NCBI RefSeq assembly: GCF_014650915.1
Contig: NZ_BMVW01000008.1
Coordinates: 274,142-338,141 of the forward strand
Reading direction: 5' to 3'
DNA: 64,000 nt
Source: Streptomyces poonensis
GTDB taxonomy: Bacteria; Actinomycetota; Actinomycetes; Streptomycetales; Streptomycetaceae
The position numbers were made by a program, and so were the translations under genes. This document shows positions 45,464-53,674 of the stretch, in pieces. The notes below the pieces were generated by a model. It searched no databases. It was not told where the DNA came from and saw only the letters and a program-made list of their open reading frames with translations. The stretch's first letter is position 1; each line of letters begins with the position of its first letter.

Positions 45464-46624
45464 TCAGGTCCGGAACGGCCCCCGCACCTCGTACGTGATC
45501 CCGCCCGACGAGCTCCCGGTCGTGCCGCGCTGGCTGGAGAAGTACAGGCGGGTGCCGTCCGGGGAGAAGGCCGGGCCCGTGATCTCGGACGCGGACTGGC
45601 CGTCGATGCGGAGGAACGGGGCGATCACGTCGTCCGGCGTGATGACGCAGATCTCCATGTTGCCGCCGTCCTCCGCGACGAAGAGGTCGCCGGATGCGGT
45701 GCCCGTGACGTTGTCCACGCCGGTCAGGGGAGCGGTGCCGGACGTCACCAGCGAGTCGTCGTAGGCGAGTTCGATGGTCTGGGCCGCCGCGTTGTACTGC
45801 CAGACGCGGTTGTCGCCCTTGGTCGTGAACCAGCAGGTGTCGTCCGCGTAGTAGCAGCCCTCGCCGCCGTTGAAGCGCTTGGCGCCGGAGACCTGGTTGC
45901 GGGTGGCGGTGGCGCCGGTCGGGTCGGGGACCCGGGACCAGGTGACGGAGCCGCTCGTGGCGGTGCCCGCGACCAGGACCTCCAGCGTGCCGGAGGAGAG
46001 GTCGCCCCAGGTCGTCGGGCGGAAGCGGTAGAAGCAGCCGTCCGTGACGTCCTCGGTCATGTAGATGACCTTGCGGACGGGGTCGGCCGCGGCCGCCTCG
46101 TGCTTGAAGCGGCCCATCGCGTCGCGGCGCGTGGCCGGCTTCGTGCCCCAGGGGTCGGTCTCGTAGACGTAGCCCCGGTCCACCTCCTCGCAGGACAGCC
46201 AGGTGTTCCACGGGGTCTTGCCGCCCGCGCAGTTCTGGCGGGTGCCGGAGAGGATGCGGTACGCGCCCGTGACGGTGCCCGCCGCCGAGAACTTCACCGC
46301 GCTCGCGCCGCCGGATGGGTTGATCTCCGAGTTGGAGACGTAGATCCAGCCCGTGCCGTCCGGGTAGCAGGCGCCGCCGTCCGGGGCGTTGTGCCAGGTG
46401 TACGAGGTGCCAGACACCGTCTTCCCGGAGCGGGCGATCACCCTGCTGGTGAAGCCGCTGGGCAGCCGGATGCCGTTGGCGTCGGGCGAGCCGAGGGCGC
46501 CGTACGGGCCGGTGCCGGGCTGGGCCGGCGCGGCGTACGCGGCGCCGCGCCACAGGGTGCCGCCGAAGACGGCCGCCGATCCGCCGAGGACGGCGGCCGT
46601 ACGCAGGAGGTGACGACGTTCCAC
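45464..46624 (-). CDS. Tat-exported PhoX/DUF839-like protein
   Basis: A 386-residue exported protein with an N-terminal twin-arginine signal (MERRHLLRTAAVLGG, hydrophobic to about residue 31, cleavage near AYAAPA). The mature part is a beta-propeller like the PhoX-type alkaline phosphatases and DUF839 proteins: WHNAPDGGACYP, PWNTWLSCEEV, FNGGEGCYYADD and SASEITGPAFSPDGTRLYFSSQRG. PhoX enzymes bind Ca2+ and Fe3+. Whether this short member has phosphatase activity is uncertain. The GTG at 46624 has GGGAG upstream. Confidence 0.75.
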   Translation of the reverse strand: MERRHLLRTAAVLGGSAAVFGGTLWRGAAYAAPAQPGTGPYGALGSPDANGIRLPSGFTSRVIARSGKTVSGTSYTWHNAPDGGACYPDGTGWIYVSNSEINPSGGASAVKFSAAGTVTGAYRILSGTRQNCAGGKTPWNTWLSCEEVDRGYVYETDPWGTKPATRRDAMGRFKHEAAAADPVRKVIYMTEDVTDGCFYRFRPTTWGDLSSGTLEVLVAGTATSGSVTWSRVPDPTGATATRNQVSGAKRFNGGEGCYYADDTCWFTTKGDNRVWQYNAAAQTIELAYDDSLVTSGTAPLTGVDNVTGTASGDLFVAEDGGNMEICVITPDDVIAPFLRIDGQSASEITGPAFSPDGTRLYFSSQRGTTGSSSGGITYEVRGPFRT

Positions 46625-46774
46625 TCTCGCTCCCAGGTGTCATGACCGGGCCCGCCGCCGATCGGCGGCGGGGTCGCGCGGCCAGGACGTTAGGGGAGCT
46701 GGGTTGACGGGTCATGGACAAGTCATGACGGTTGTCCGGCGGTCGGGCCGATCGGCGACCGTGCCGCTCGGCGG

Positions 46775-47545
46775 TCAGGCCGTGGCGCCGCCGTCCACCA
46801 CCAGGTCGGTGCCCACCGTCGAGGCCGCGTCGTCCGACGCCAGGTACAGCACCGCCGCCGCCACCTCCTCGACCGTGGAGACCCGGCCGAGCGGCGCGTC
46901 GGTCCGCATCCGCTCCGCCCGCCCGGCCTCGGTCTCGCCCGGCCTGAGCGACATGGACGTGTCGACCGGGCCCGGGCTGACCGCGTTGATCCGCACGCCG
47001 TCCGCGATGTGGTCCAGGGCCGCTCCCCGGGTGAGGACCGACACCGCCGCCTTGGTGGCGGCGTAGGCGGCGATGCCGGGCGCGCGCCGGTGCACGCCGA
47101 TGTTGGAGGCGATGTTGACGATCGCGCCGCCGGACGGCTGGGTGCGCATCCGGCGGACCTGGGCGCGGAGGGCGAGGAACGCTCCGGTGAGGTTGATGTC
47201 CAGCTGGGTGTGCCAGTCCTCCTCGGGCAGATCGGTGAGCGAAGCGCCGCCGCGGAAGACGCCCGCGTTGTTGACCGCCACGTCGAGCGAGCCGAAGTGT
47301 TCCACGGCGGCGTCGACGGCGGCCTGGATGTCGGCCGCGGCGGAGACATCGGCGGTGACGGCCAGTGCCTTGCCTCCCGCCCGCTCGATCAGGTCCACCG
47401 TCTCGTCGAGCGGCTCCCGCCGCCGCCCGGCGACGACGACGTTCGCCCCCTCGGCGGCGAAGGCCAGGGCGACGGCCCGCCCGATGCCGGAGCCGGCGCC
47501 GGTGACGAGGGCGGTTCGGCCGGTGAAGCGATGCCTGATGGTCAT
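46775..47545 (-). CDS. short-chain dehydrogenase/reductase (SDR)
   Basis: A 256-residue classical SDR. The nucleotide-binding motif TGAGSGIG lies at 15-22, NNAG near 92, the catalytic Ser in VNIASNIG, and the Tyr-Lys pair in YAATKAA. It closes with the usual VDGG end. The arginine after the second strand (GRRR) suggests NADP(H). It lies downstream of a TetR gene with a 71-base gap holding a palindrome; it is probably repressed by that TetR. Confidence 0.87.
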   Translation of the reverse strand: MTIRHRFTGRTALVTGAGSGIGRAVALAFAAEGANVVVAGRRREPLDETVDLIERAGGKALAVTADVSAAADIQAAVDAAVEHFGSLDVAVNNAGVFRGGASLTDLPEEDWHTQLDINLTGAFLALRAQVRRMRTQPSGGAIVNIASNIGVHRRAPGIAAYAATKAAVSVLTRGAALDHIADGVRINAVSPGPVDTSMSLRPGETEAGRAERMRTDAPLGRVSTVEEVAAAVLYLASDDAASTVGTDLVVDGGATA

Positions 47546-47555
47546 GATCTCCCCT

Positions 47556-47574
47556 TTTCTTGACCGATCGGTTC
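47556..47574. promoter_or_regulatory. TetR operator at the SDR promoter
   Basis: On the minus strand GAACCGATCGGTCAAGAAA, with the 10-bp palindrome ACCGATCGGT at 47563-47572. It nearly matches the site at 48222-48239 before the TetR gene itself. Confidence 0.55.
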
Positions 47575-47616
47575 AGTATGCGGGCACAAAAAGGCGCCGC
47601 CCGCTGTGTGTGCGGT

Positions 47617-48198
47617 TCAGTCGAGCAGTGCCAGTGCCTGCTCCGCCGCATCCCGGACGCGCGCCGGGTCCGCCGACGCCTTGCCGACCACCCTCAGGCC
47701 CTGCATCAGCACCAGCAGCATCCGGGCGAGGGCGAGCGGATCGCGGTCCGCGCCCAGTTCCCCCCGTGCCTGGGCGCGGACCAGGGCCGAGTGCAACAGG
47801 GTCTCGGTCCGGTCCCAACTGTGCTCGACCCGGCGGGCCGCGGCCGGGTCGTGCGGGGCCAGTTCGGCGGCCGTGTTGGTGACGAAGCAGCCGGCCAGAC
47901 GGCTCTCCTCGGCCGCCGCCTCGTCGCAGAACCGTCGTACGGCCGCGCGTACGGCGGGCAGGGCCGGGCCCGGCTGCGACAGCTCCCGCAGCAGCTCGGC
48001 GCGCGTCTGCTGATAGCGGTCAAGAGCCTTCAGGTACAGCTCGCGCTTGCCGCCGAAGGTCGCGTACAGGCTGGCGCGTCCGATGCCGAGGTGCTCGACG
48101 AGGTCGGACATCGACGTCGCCTCGTAGCCGCGCCGCCAGAACAGCTCCAGGGCTGCCTGCAGCGCGGCGTCCGGATCGAACTCCTTGGTCCTGGCCAT
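47617..48198 (-). CDS. TetR-family transcriptional regulator
   Basis: A 193-residue repressor. The helix-turn-helix spans about 8-50 (ALELFWRRGYEATSMSDLVEHLGIGRASLYATFGGKRELYLKAL). The C-terminal domain is of the TetR_C_16-like type with SRLAGCFVTNTAAELAP. It precedes the SDR gene on the same strand. Similar sites before both genes point to autoregulation and control of the SDR. Confidence 0.85.
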   Translation of the reverse strand: MARTKEFDPDAALQAALELFWRRGYEATSMSDLVEHLGIGRASLYATFGGKRELYLKALDRYQQTRAELLRELSQPGPALPAVRAAVRRFCDEAAAEESRLAGCFVTNTAAELAPHDPAAARRVEHSWDRTETLLHSALVRAQARGELGADRDPLALARMLLVLMQGLRVVGKASADPARVRDAAEQALALLD

Positions 48199-48221
48199 GT
48201 ACGGGAGGCTAGGGGAATCGA

Positions 48222-48239
48222 GAACGATCAGTCAAGAAA
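48222..48239. promoter_or_regulatory. TetR operator at its own promoter
   Basis: GAACGATCAGTCAAGAAA on the plus strand, 24 bases before the TetR start. It matches the SDR site with one base missing and one substitution. Confidence 0.5.
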
Positions 48240-48254
48240 TCTTGGTGTGTGATG

Positions 48255-49229
48255 TCAACGGCCCTGGCCGCGGCCCCGGTGGAGTCCGGAGCCGCCCTGC
48301 GAGGCCGCCGGGCCGGGACGCGGAATGGGAAGGGCGGCGCCGAGGAGGACAACCGGTACGGTCCGGTTCCTGCTGCGCGCGGAGTCCTGCTGCAGGATGC
48401 CGCCCGTGACGCCTGGGACGGCATCGGGCCGTCGGCCGGTGGCGGAGGCGGCGTCGGTGCTCCTCCTCCGGCCCCCGAAGACGCCACCCGTCCCCGGCCG
48501 GCCCGGCGGCTCGGCGGGACGTGGGCGAGGGGGCAGCGGGGCATGGCGGGGCGACACGGAGTACGGGATCGGGCGCACCTCCGCCAGCGGTGGGGTACCG
48601 CCGGGCGGGCCTGGACAGGTCGGCGCGGTCAAGCTGTCCCGGCTCCAGGACCCCATGGCCTCGACCTGCGAGTTGTACGCGGCGCCCAACTGCTCCATCA
48701 CGACGGCCGCTTCGAGAGCGCGCTGCTCGGCGGCGGACAGCCCGCCCCGGTCGGCGTTCAGCAGATCCTCGGCGTTCACCCTGCTCGTCCGGTCCGCGCT
48801 GATCCGCGCCCGGCTGTCCGGGGCGTCGTCGGCCGGGGTCATCGCGTCGATGTGGGGCTTGTACTCCTGCAACGCGTTCGCGGCGCCTTGCAGGGCGACG
48901 GAGAGGTACCCGGCGTATTCGGCGGTGTCGGCGATCTTGTGGCGGAAGCGCTCCGCCTCTCCGCGGAACGCCTCGGCCGCTTCGCCCTGCCAGGACTGCA
49001 TGAGCCGGGCGACAACGGCGTCGAGCATACCGAGGACACCGCCGTCCTCCCCTCCGACGAGGTCCGCGCGGAACGCGTCCCAGCCGTGGCCGGCGGTCCG
49101 GGCCTGCTCAGGGTCGGCGTGCACGACCATCGCCTTCATCTGCGGCAGGCTCTTGGCCGCGAACGCGGTGGAGTGCCTGCTCGCATAGCGCCGGCCCGGC
49201 GGCAGGTAGTCGTACTCCTTCTCTGCCAT
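48255..49229 (-). CDS. WXG/ESX-like helical protein with Pro-rich tail
   Basis: A 324-residue protein probably handled by a type VII (ESX) secretion system. Residues 25-175 are helical and contain SWQGEAAEAF near residue 79, the W-x-G turn of the WXG100/EspA fold, then AALQGAANALQEYKPHIDAM-like helices. Residues 205-324 are disordered, rich in Pro, Arg and Gly, and lack a recognisable effector domain. It follows the smaller WXG-like gene by 10 bases in the same direction. No ESX core gene (EccC etc.) lies in the window. The low-complexity end could include a frameshift, but no clear alternative exists. Confidence 0.65.
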   Translation of the reverse strand: MAEKEYDYLPPGRRYASRHSTAFAAKSLPQMKAMVVHADPEQARTAGHGWDAFRADLVGGEDGGVLGMLDAVVARLMQSWQGEAAEAFRGEAERFRHKIADTAEYAGYLSVALQGAANALQEYKPHIDAMTPADDAPDSRARISADRTSRVNAEDLLNADRGGLSAAEQRALEAAVVMEQLGAAYNSQVEAMGSWSRDSLTAPTCPGPPGGTPPLAEVRPIPYSVSPRHAPLPPRPRPAEPPGRPGTGGVFGGRRRSTDAASATGRRPDAVPGVTGGILQQDSARSRNRTVPVVLLGAALPIPRPGPAASQGGSGLHRGRGQGR

Positions 49230-49239
49230 GCGGCTGTGC

Positions 49240-49530
49240 CTAATACTCCGCGTCTTCGTAGGCGCCCCGTGTCCATTTCAATTTGCGGGTGAGTTCTTCG
49301 GCGAAAGCACAGAGATGGGTGGTGACATCCTCCACGTGCGTCTTCACCGCGGCCTGTTCGGCGTAGAACTCGTACACCTCGTCGAATCCCGTGCCGAGCG
49401 ATTCACGGGCCAGGCCGGTTTCGTAACGGGCCTTCGATGCCGCGGCGTCCATGCGACGGACGATGCCGTACAGCCGGCGGAGTGCCAAGTCCATTTCGTC
49501 CAGGTCGACTTGGTAGCGCTGCACAGCCAA
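49240..49530 (-). CDS. small WXG100-like protein
   Basis: A 96-residue all-helical protein (LDEMDLALRRLYGIVRRMDAAASKARYETG, then SLGTGFDEVYEFYAEQAAVKTHVEDVTTHLCAFAEELTRKL). Size and helical hairpin with a central GTGF turn resemble WXG100-family members, though the exact WXG is absent. The start is uncertain: TTG 49530 has GGGAGGGG just upstream, GTG 49548 and GTG 49524 are alternatives. It ends YEDAEY, a YxxxD/E-like acidic tail as seen on ESX substrates. It sits 77 bases after the NACHT gene on the same strand. Confidence 0.6.
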   Translation of the reverse strand: MAVQRYQVDLDEMDLALRRLYGIVRRMDAAASKARYETGLARESLGTGFDEVYEFYAEQAAVKTHVEDVTTHLCAFAEELTRKLKWTRGAYEDAEY

Positions 49531-49607
49531 TGAGCCCCTCCCCGTCACTCAGGTCTCGTGTGGCGGAAGACTACTATTCTTCCGTCCTTCCGTAGGGGCG
49601 AGTTGAC

Positions 49608-52600
49608 TTACGGGACTTCGAAGATCTCCACGCCGGAGAGCCGGTCCAGGCCGGTCAGTGCGGTCCCTTCGCGGACGATCAGCTGCTTCAGTGCCGGGAA
49701 CCGGGGGAAGGGCCGTACCCCGGCCGTCTCGGCGCGGATGCCGCCGCCCAGGTCGAGGACGGACACGTTCGGGAACTGCCCCGGCATCGCCGCGAGGTGG
49801 CCGTAGGGCAGGGAGCCGACCAGGGCCAGCCGCCGGAGCCCGGTGACGGCCTGCCGCGGCGGGAGCCAGGCGAGCGCATGCGACGAGATCGTCAGGTCCT
49901 CCAGCGCCGGGTGACGCTGGACCGCCTCCCAGCCCGCCGCGCACGAGGGGCTGTTGTCCGTCCCGAGAACGAGCGACCGCAACGCGGGCCACCGCCCGAT
50001 GTCCTGAAGAACGGGCAACCGGCCCGGTTCGGCCGCCGAGAGGTGCTCCAGGTCGGGCAGCCACGCCAGAGCGTCGACGGACCGGATGTTCGGGCAGTTC
50101 GACAGGGTGAGGCGGCGCAGTCCTGCCCACTCCCTGAGAAAGCCGAGGCCCGTGAGGGAGCTGTTCTTGCTGACCACCAGCTCGTATGAGCTGCCGGGCG
50201 GGTGCGGGCCCGCGGCGGTGAGCGCGGCTTCGTCGAAGTCGCCGCGCAGCCGGATCCGCGGTCGGCCGCCGAGCTCCCGCAGGGCCGCCAGCTGCCCGGG
50301 CGTCCTGACGGTGAGGATGTCGTCGGCCGGGAGGTGCGCGATCACCTCCTGTGCGTAGCGGGCGGCGTCGAACGATCCCCAGGCGTCCACGACCCGCTCC
50401 CGCACCCGGGGCCATGGTGCCGCGCAGAACCGCGCGAGCAGGGGCAGAGCCGCGTCGTGGGCGATTCCCGCGGCGGTCTCCAGCACGTAGCCGGCCTCCC
50501 ACTCGGTGAGACCTTCCGGGCCCGGCAGCAGTTCCAGAAGCATCGGCCCGACCTTGATCAGCGCGTCCGCCTCCTCGATGGTGCGGGGCGGGATGATGCG
50601 CGACGCCCGGTCCTCCACCGACCTGCGGACCTTTTCGTCCAGCTCCGCCGCGTGCTCCAGGCACGCCATGGCCAGCAGGTGGACACGGCGGTCGCCGCGC
50701 TGGTCACCGAGCTCGACCAGCTTCTTGAGCAGTGCGGCGCACTCCCGGGGACGAGCGTGGGCGACGGCCATCCGGATGACGTCCTCCCACTGGGTCTTGT
50801 CCGCGTTGTCGGCCAGCAGGCCGAAGTCGCCCTCCTCCACGGCCGCCCGCGCGGCCAGGAAGTCCTGGAAGGTGCGGTGGACGAAGTCGATCGCGTCCAC
50901 CGCCGGCTCGCGCAGCAGTCCGCTGCGCAGCAGCAGATGGTCCAGAACCTGCTGTGCGTCGCCGAGTCGCGCCACCTGGGGTACGGAGGGGAGGGCGGCT
51001 GTGACGATCTGATGGGCGCGGCTGCGATGGAGCTCGGTGTGCTGGTTGCGGATCATCCAGTACGCCAGCTTCTGGAGCAGCTTGATCTGCGGCTCCTTCG
51101 TCAGCTGGACGCCGATGGTCTCGGCGAGGCCCTTCTGCTGGTCCCGGCGTTCCAGCAGCATCGACAGCGCGGCGTCGTACAGCTCCTTGCGGCCGTGCGG
51201 CAGATAGCCCTGACGGTCGCGGTGCAGGGCGCAGATCAGGGCGCACATCAGCGGGTTGGTGGCCAGAGCGGCCAGGTCCTGCTTGGTGTGGACGGCGGCG
51301 AGCAGCCTGCGGGCGAGGGACGTGCCGGCCCCCGTGGCGGTGTGCCAGCGTTCGACGAACTCCGTGACCGCGTCGCGCTTCATCGGGGCGAGGGCCAGTT
51401 CGGCGAACCCGGCGGGAGCGAGCCAGTCGTGGCCCACGGCGGACGGCCGGGACGTGACCAGCCACAGGTTGTCCGGATAGGCGACGATCAGGTCGCGCAG
51501 CCAGTGGCGGGTGCGCTCGCGGTCCGGTTCCGGGATCTCGTCGATGCCGTCGACGAGGAGCAGGCCGCGCCCGCCGGCCAGGACACGGTCCGTCCAGCGG
51601 CTCGGCTGGGTCCCCGCGATGGGGCAGCCCACGGCGGTCAGGAAGCCCTCGGGCAGCGGCAGCTGGGCTCCGCCCCGGGCCAGGTGGCGCAGGGGAAGGA
51701 CGAACGGTACGCGCCCGTCGAGGTAGGCCAGGGCGCCCCTCGCCCGGCCACCGGCGGCAGAGACCGCCAGCCACTGGACGAGGGTGGTCTTGCCGGACCC
51801 CGCGACTCCGCGCAACAGCACGCGGTCCCGGCTCGACAGGGCCTGGTCGGCCGGTAACGGGACGGTGCGGCCGGGCCAGCCGGAGGTTCCGGGGCGGCGC
51901 TGCGTCAACCTGGCCTCCAGGCTCAGGTAGGAGGCGTCCAGCGGCCATTCCCGGTCATGGTTCAGATCTACGCCGTAGATCGTCAGGCGACTGTGCCGGG
52001 CCCGGACGTAGGCGGCGTACCGCTCCTCGAACTCCGCGTCCGGGTCGGGCGCCGGGCCGGAGACATCGCGGAGGTCCGGGACGGGGCAGCCGAACTCGGC
52101 CAGGATTCCCACGAAGGAGGGGTCGCCCAGTAACTCCCCGGCCGGTGTGGCCTTCATACGACTGTGCCGCCAGCCCTCGGCGTCAGCGGTGACCACCCCG
52201 GCCAGCAGGCCCCGCGCGAAGAGGGCGGCACCGGAGAATCCGGCCCAGGGCGAGCCGCCGCCGGTGCGGGGCGCGGGCACCTGGTCGATGTCGATCACGT
52301 ACACCTGTCTCATCAGCGCGGAGCCGCGCTTGAGGGTGCCGGTGACGTGCTCGCTCTCCAGGTGGCCCGCGCCGTCCCGTTGGACGTACGGATAGCCGAT
52401 GGCCTCGCAGCCGGGCAGGGGAGCGATGCCGCTGACCCTGCCCCAGCGGTTCCAGGCACGGTCGGGGTCGTCGTCGGTGAGCGGTTCGCCGGCCAGCAGC
52501 AGGGCGGCGTCGCAGGACGGGTCCTCGCGCTGCCAGACGCGCTCACACCGCACCGGCTCATGTCTTCCGGGCATGTGGACCCGGAGGTCGGAGCCCTGCG

Positions 52601-52724
52601 CGACGACGTGAGCGGCGGTCAGGACGATGCGCGGGGAGAGGAGATAGCCACTGCCCCGGCGGCCCCCACAGCGGACCGCGACCAGCCGTTCCGTGACGGG
52701 GCCGCCCCGGTCTCTGGGCAGCAC
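49608..52724 (-). CDS. trypsin-like protease / NACHT NTPase / leucine-rich-repeat protein
   Basis: A 1,038-residue multidomain protein. Residues 1-215 are a trypsin-like serine protease with an apparently complete triad: His39 in TAAHV, Asp72 in SCDAALL and Ser164 in GFSGAA. Residues 285-480 are a NACHT-type STAND NTPase with Walker A GVAGSGKTT at 306-314, Walker B LLLVDGIDE at 388-396 with its extra acidic residue, and sensor TSRPS. A helical region follows to about 800. About 850-1038 are leucine-rich-repeat-like strands (LRRLTLSNCPNI, LRSLVLGTD, LEDLTIS, LRRLALVG). The GTG at 52724 lies 2 bases after the stop of the trypco2 gene, indicating a strict pair. NACHT proteins include bacterial antiphage NLR-like systems; the protease may be the effector. 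Confidence 0.88.
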   Translation of the reverse strand: MLPRDRGGPVTERLVAVRCGGRRGSGYLLSPRIVLTAAHVVAQGSDLRVHMPGRHEPVRCERVWQREDPSCDAALLLAGEPLTDDDPDRAWNRWGRVSGIAPLPGCEAIGYPYVQRDGAGHLESEHVTGTLKRGSALMRQVYVIDIDQVPAPRTGGGSPWAGFSGAALFARGLLAGVVTADAEGWRHSRMKATPAGELLGDPSFVGILAEFGCPVPDLRDVSGPAPDPDAEFEERYAAYVRARHSRLTIYGVDLNHDREWPLDASYLSLEARLTQRRPGTSGWPGRTVPLPADQALSSRDRVLLRGVAGSGKTTLVQWLAVSAAGGRARGALAYLDGRVPFVLPLRHLARGGAQLPLPEGFLTAVGCPIAGTQPSRWTDRVLAGGRGLLLVDGIDEIPEPDRERTRHWLRDLIVAYPDNLWLVTSRPSAVGHDWLAPAGFAELALAPMKRDAVTEFVERWHTATGAGTSLARRLLAAVHTKQDLAALATNPLMCALICALHRDRQGYLPHGRKELYDAALSMLLERRDQQKGLAETIGVQLTKEPQIKLLQKLAYWMIRNQHTELHRSRAHQIVTAALPSVPQVARLGDAQQVLDHLLLRSGLLREPAVDAIDFVHRTFQDFLAARAAVEEGDFGLLADNADKTQWEDVIRMAVAHARPRECAALLKKLVELGDQRGDRRVHLLAMACLEHAAELDEKVRRSVEDRASRIIPPRTIEEADALIKVGPMLLELLPGPEGLTEWEAGYVLETAAGIAHDAALPLLARFCAAPWPRVRERVVDAWGSFDAARYAQEVIAHLPADDILTVRTPGQLAALRELGGRPRIRLRGDFDEAALTAAGPHPPGSSYELVVSKNSSLTGLGFLREWAGLRRLTLSNCPNIRSVDALAWLPDLEHLSAAEPGRLPVLQDIGRWPALRSLVLGTDNSPSCAAGWEAVQRHPALEDLTISSHALAWLPPRQAVTGLRRLALVGSLPYGHLAAMPGQFPNVSVLDLGGGIRAETAGVRPFPRFPALKQLIVREGTALTGLDRLSGVEIFEVP

Positions 52725-52726
52725 GA

Positions 52727-53059
52727 TCAGTCCCGGGCCGCGGCGGGGAAGCCGCTCACATCGCCTTCGTCGTCGTCGGCGATGAGCCAGTCCTGGCCCG
52801 TCGCCGTGTCCCTGGGTTTCAGAGTGAACGAGACCTTGTGCGTACGGGCTGCGGACAGGCCGGCCTCCGCGCCCGCGTCGACGACCCACGCCTTGACGCC
52901 GCCTCTCGCCCGGGCGTCGCGGCGTACCTCGACCATGAACTCCATCTGGATGTCGCCGAGTTCGAAGCGGAGTCCCTTGCCGGCTCCCTGGCTCGCGGCC
53001 TCCACCAGGCCGTCGCGCACGGCCCCGACCACCTCGGCAAGCTCGATCCTGTCGCTCAC
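52727..53059 (-). CDS. trypsin-co-occurring (trypco2-like) domain protein
   Basis: A 110-residue protein matching the trypsin-co-occurring domain family: IELAEVVGAVRDGLVEAASQGAGKGLRFELGDIQMEFMVEVRRDA..., then a C-terminal strand VSFTLKP. Such proteins are encoded beside trypsin-like peptidases in NTPase-based conflict systems and may be the protease's substrate or regulator. GTG 53059 begins VSDRIELAEV. It is the first gene of the cluster, directly followed by the protease-NACHT gene. Confidence 0.8.
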   Translation of the reverse strand: MSDRIELAEVVGAVRDGLVEAASQGAGKGLRFELGDIQMEFMVEVRRDARARGGVKAWVVDAGAEAGLSAARTHKVSFTLKPRDTATGQDWLIADDDEGDVSGFPAAARD

Positions 53060-53253
53060 TGTCCCCCGCTCACCAACTGGCCCTCGCGTCACCACCGTTA
53101 ACTTAGCCCGCCGCGAGACGGGGTGCACCCTGCCCGCGTACTTCCCGTGGCGGGGCAGCTCGGGCACGTCGAGCTCAGCGGACCGTCGCCGCCGGTCCCG
53201 GCCTCGGCCGCAGGCTCTGGCACGGCAGCTGAACACCACGCTGAGCAGGACGG

Positions 53254-53285
53254 CATGGCCCGGAGCACCGCGGCTCCGGGCCATG
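53254..53285. terminator. hairpin after nirD
   Basis: CATGGCCCGGAGC (53254-53266) pairs exactly with 53273-53285 around a 6-base loop, 39 bases beyond the nirD stop. It has no T-run. Confidence 0.55.
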
Positions 53286-53323
53286 GCGAACGGACTCGTC
53301 CCCCTACGTCCGTACGCCGGATG

Positions 53324-53674
53324 TCACTGCGCCCGTACCTCGTACGTGGCGATCCGTACCGTCTCGTCGTCCAGGCACTGCCCCGACTCCAGGTCGAACC
53401 GCTGCTTCAGCAGCGGCGAGGCGACGAACGGGCGGCCCTGGTGGGTGCCGGTCAGGCCGCGGGAGAGGACCGCCGCACCGGTGAACGGGTCGCGGTTGTC
53501 GATCGCGTACAGCCGGCCGTTCCGGTCGCGGAACAGGGCCACCTGGCGACCGTCCGGGAGCAGGGCCGCCACCCCGCGGCCCGGGAACAGCGCGCTGAGG
53601 TCGCAGACCGTGAACCAGTCTTCGTTCAGCCGGAGTTCGATCTTCAGGTCGGTCGTCTCGGGTGCCAGGGTCAT
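53324..53674 (-). CDS. nirD: nitrite reductase small subunit
   Basis: A 116-residue Rieske-like small subunit of the NADH-dependent assimilatory nitrite reductase. It shows VCDLSALFPGRGVAALLPDGRQVALFRDRNGRLYAIDNRDPFTGAAVLSRG, the NirD fold. As in other NirD proteins the Rieske cysteines are replaced, so no [2Fe-2S] cluster is expected. Its ATG overlaps the nirB stop (ATGA, 53671-53674). Confidence 0.9.
   Translation of the reverse strand: MTLAPETTDLKIELRLNEDWFTVCDLSALFPGRGVAALLPDGRQVALFRDRNGRLYAIDNRDPFTGAAVLSRGLTGTHQGRPFVASPLLKQRFDLESGQCLDDETVRIATYEVRAQ

Noticed and set aside
50704..51948. 414-codon minus-strand frame within the NACHT gene
   Set aside because: It is a frame-shifted shadow of the NTPase region rich in Arg, Pro and Gly; the true frame carries Walker motifs.
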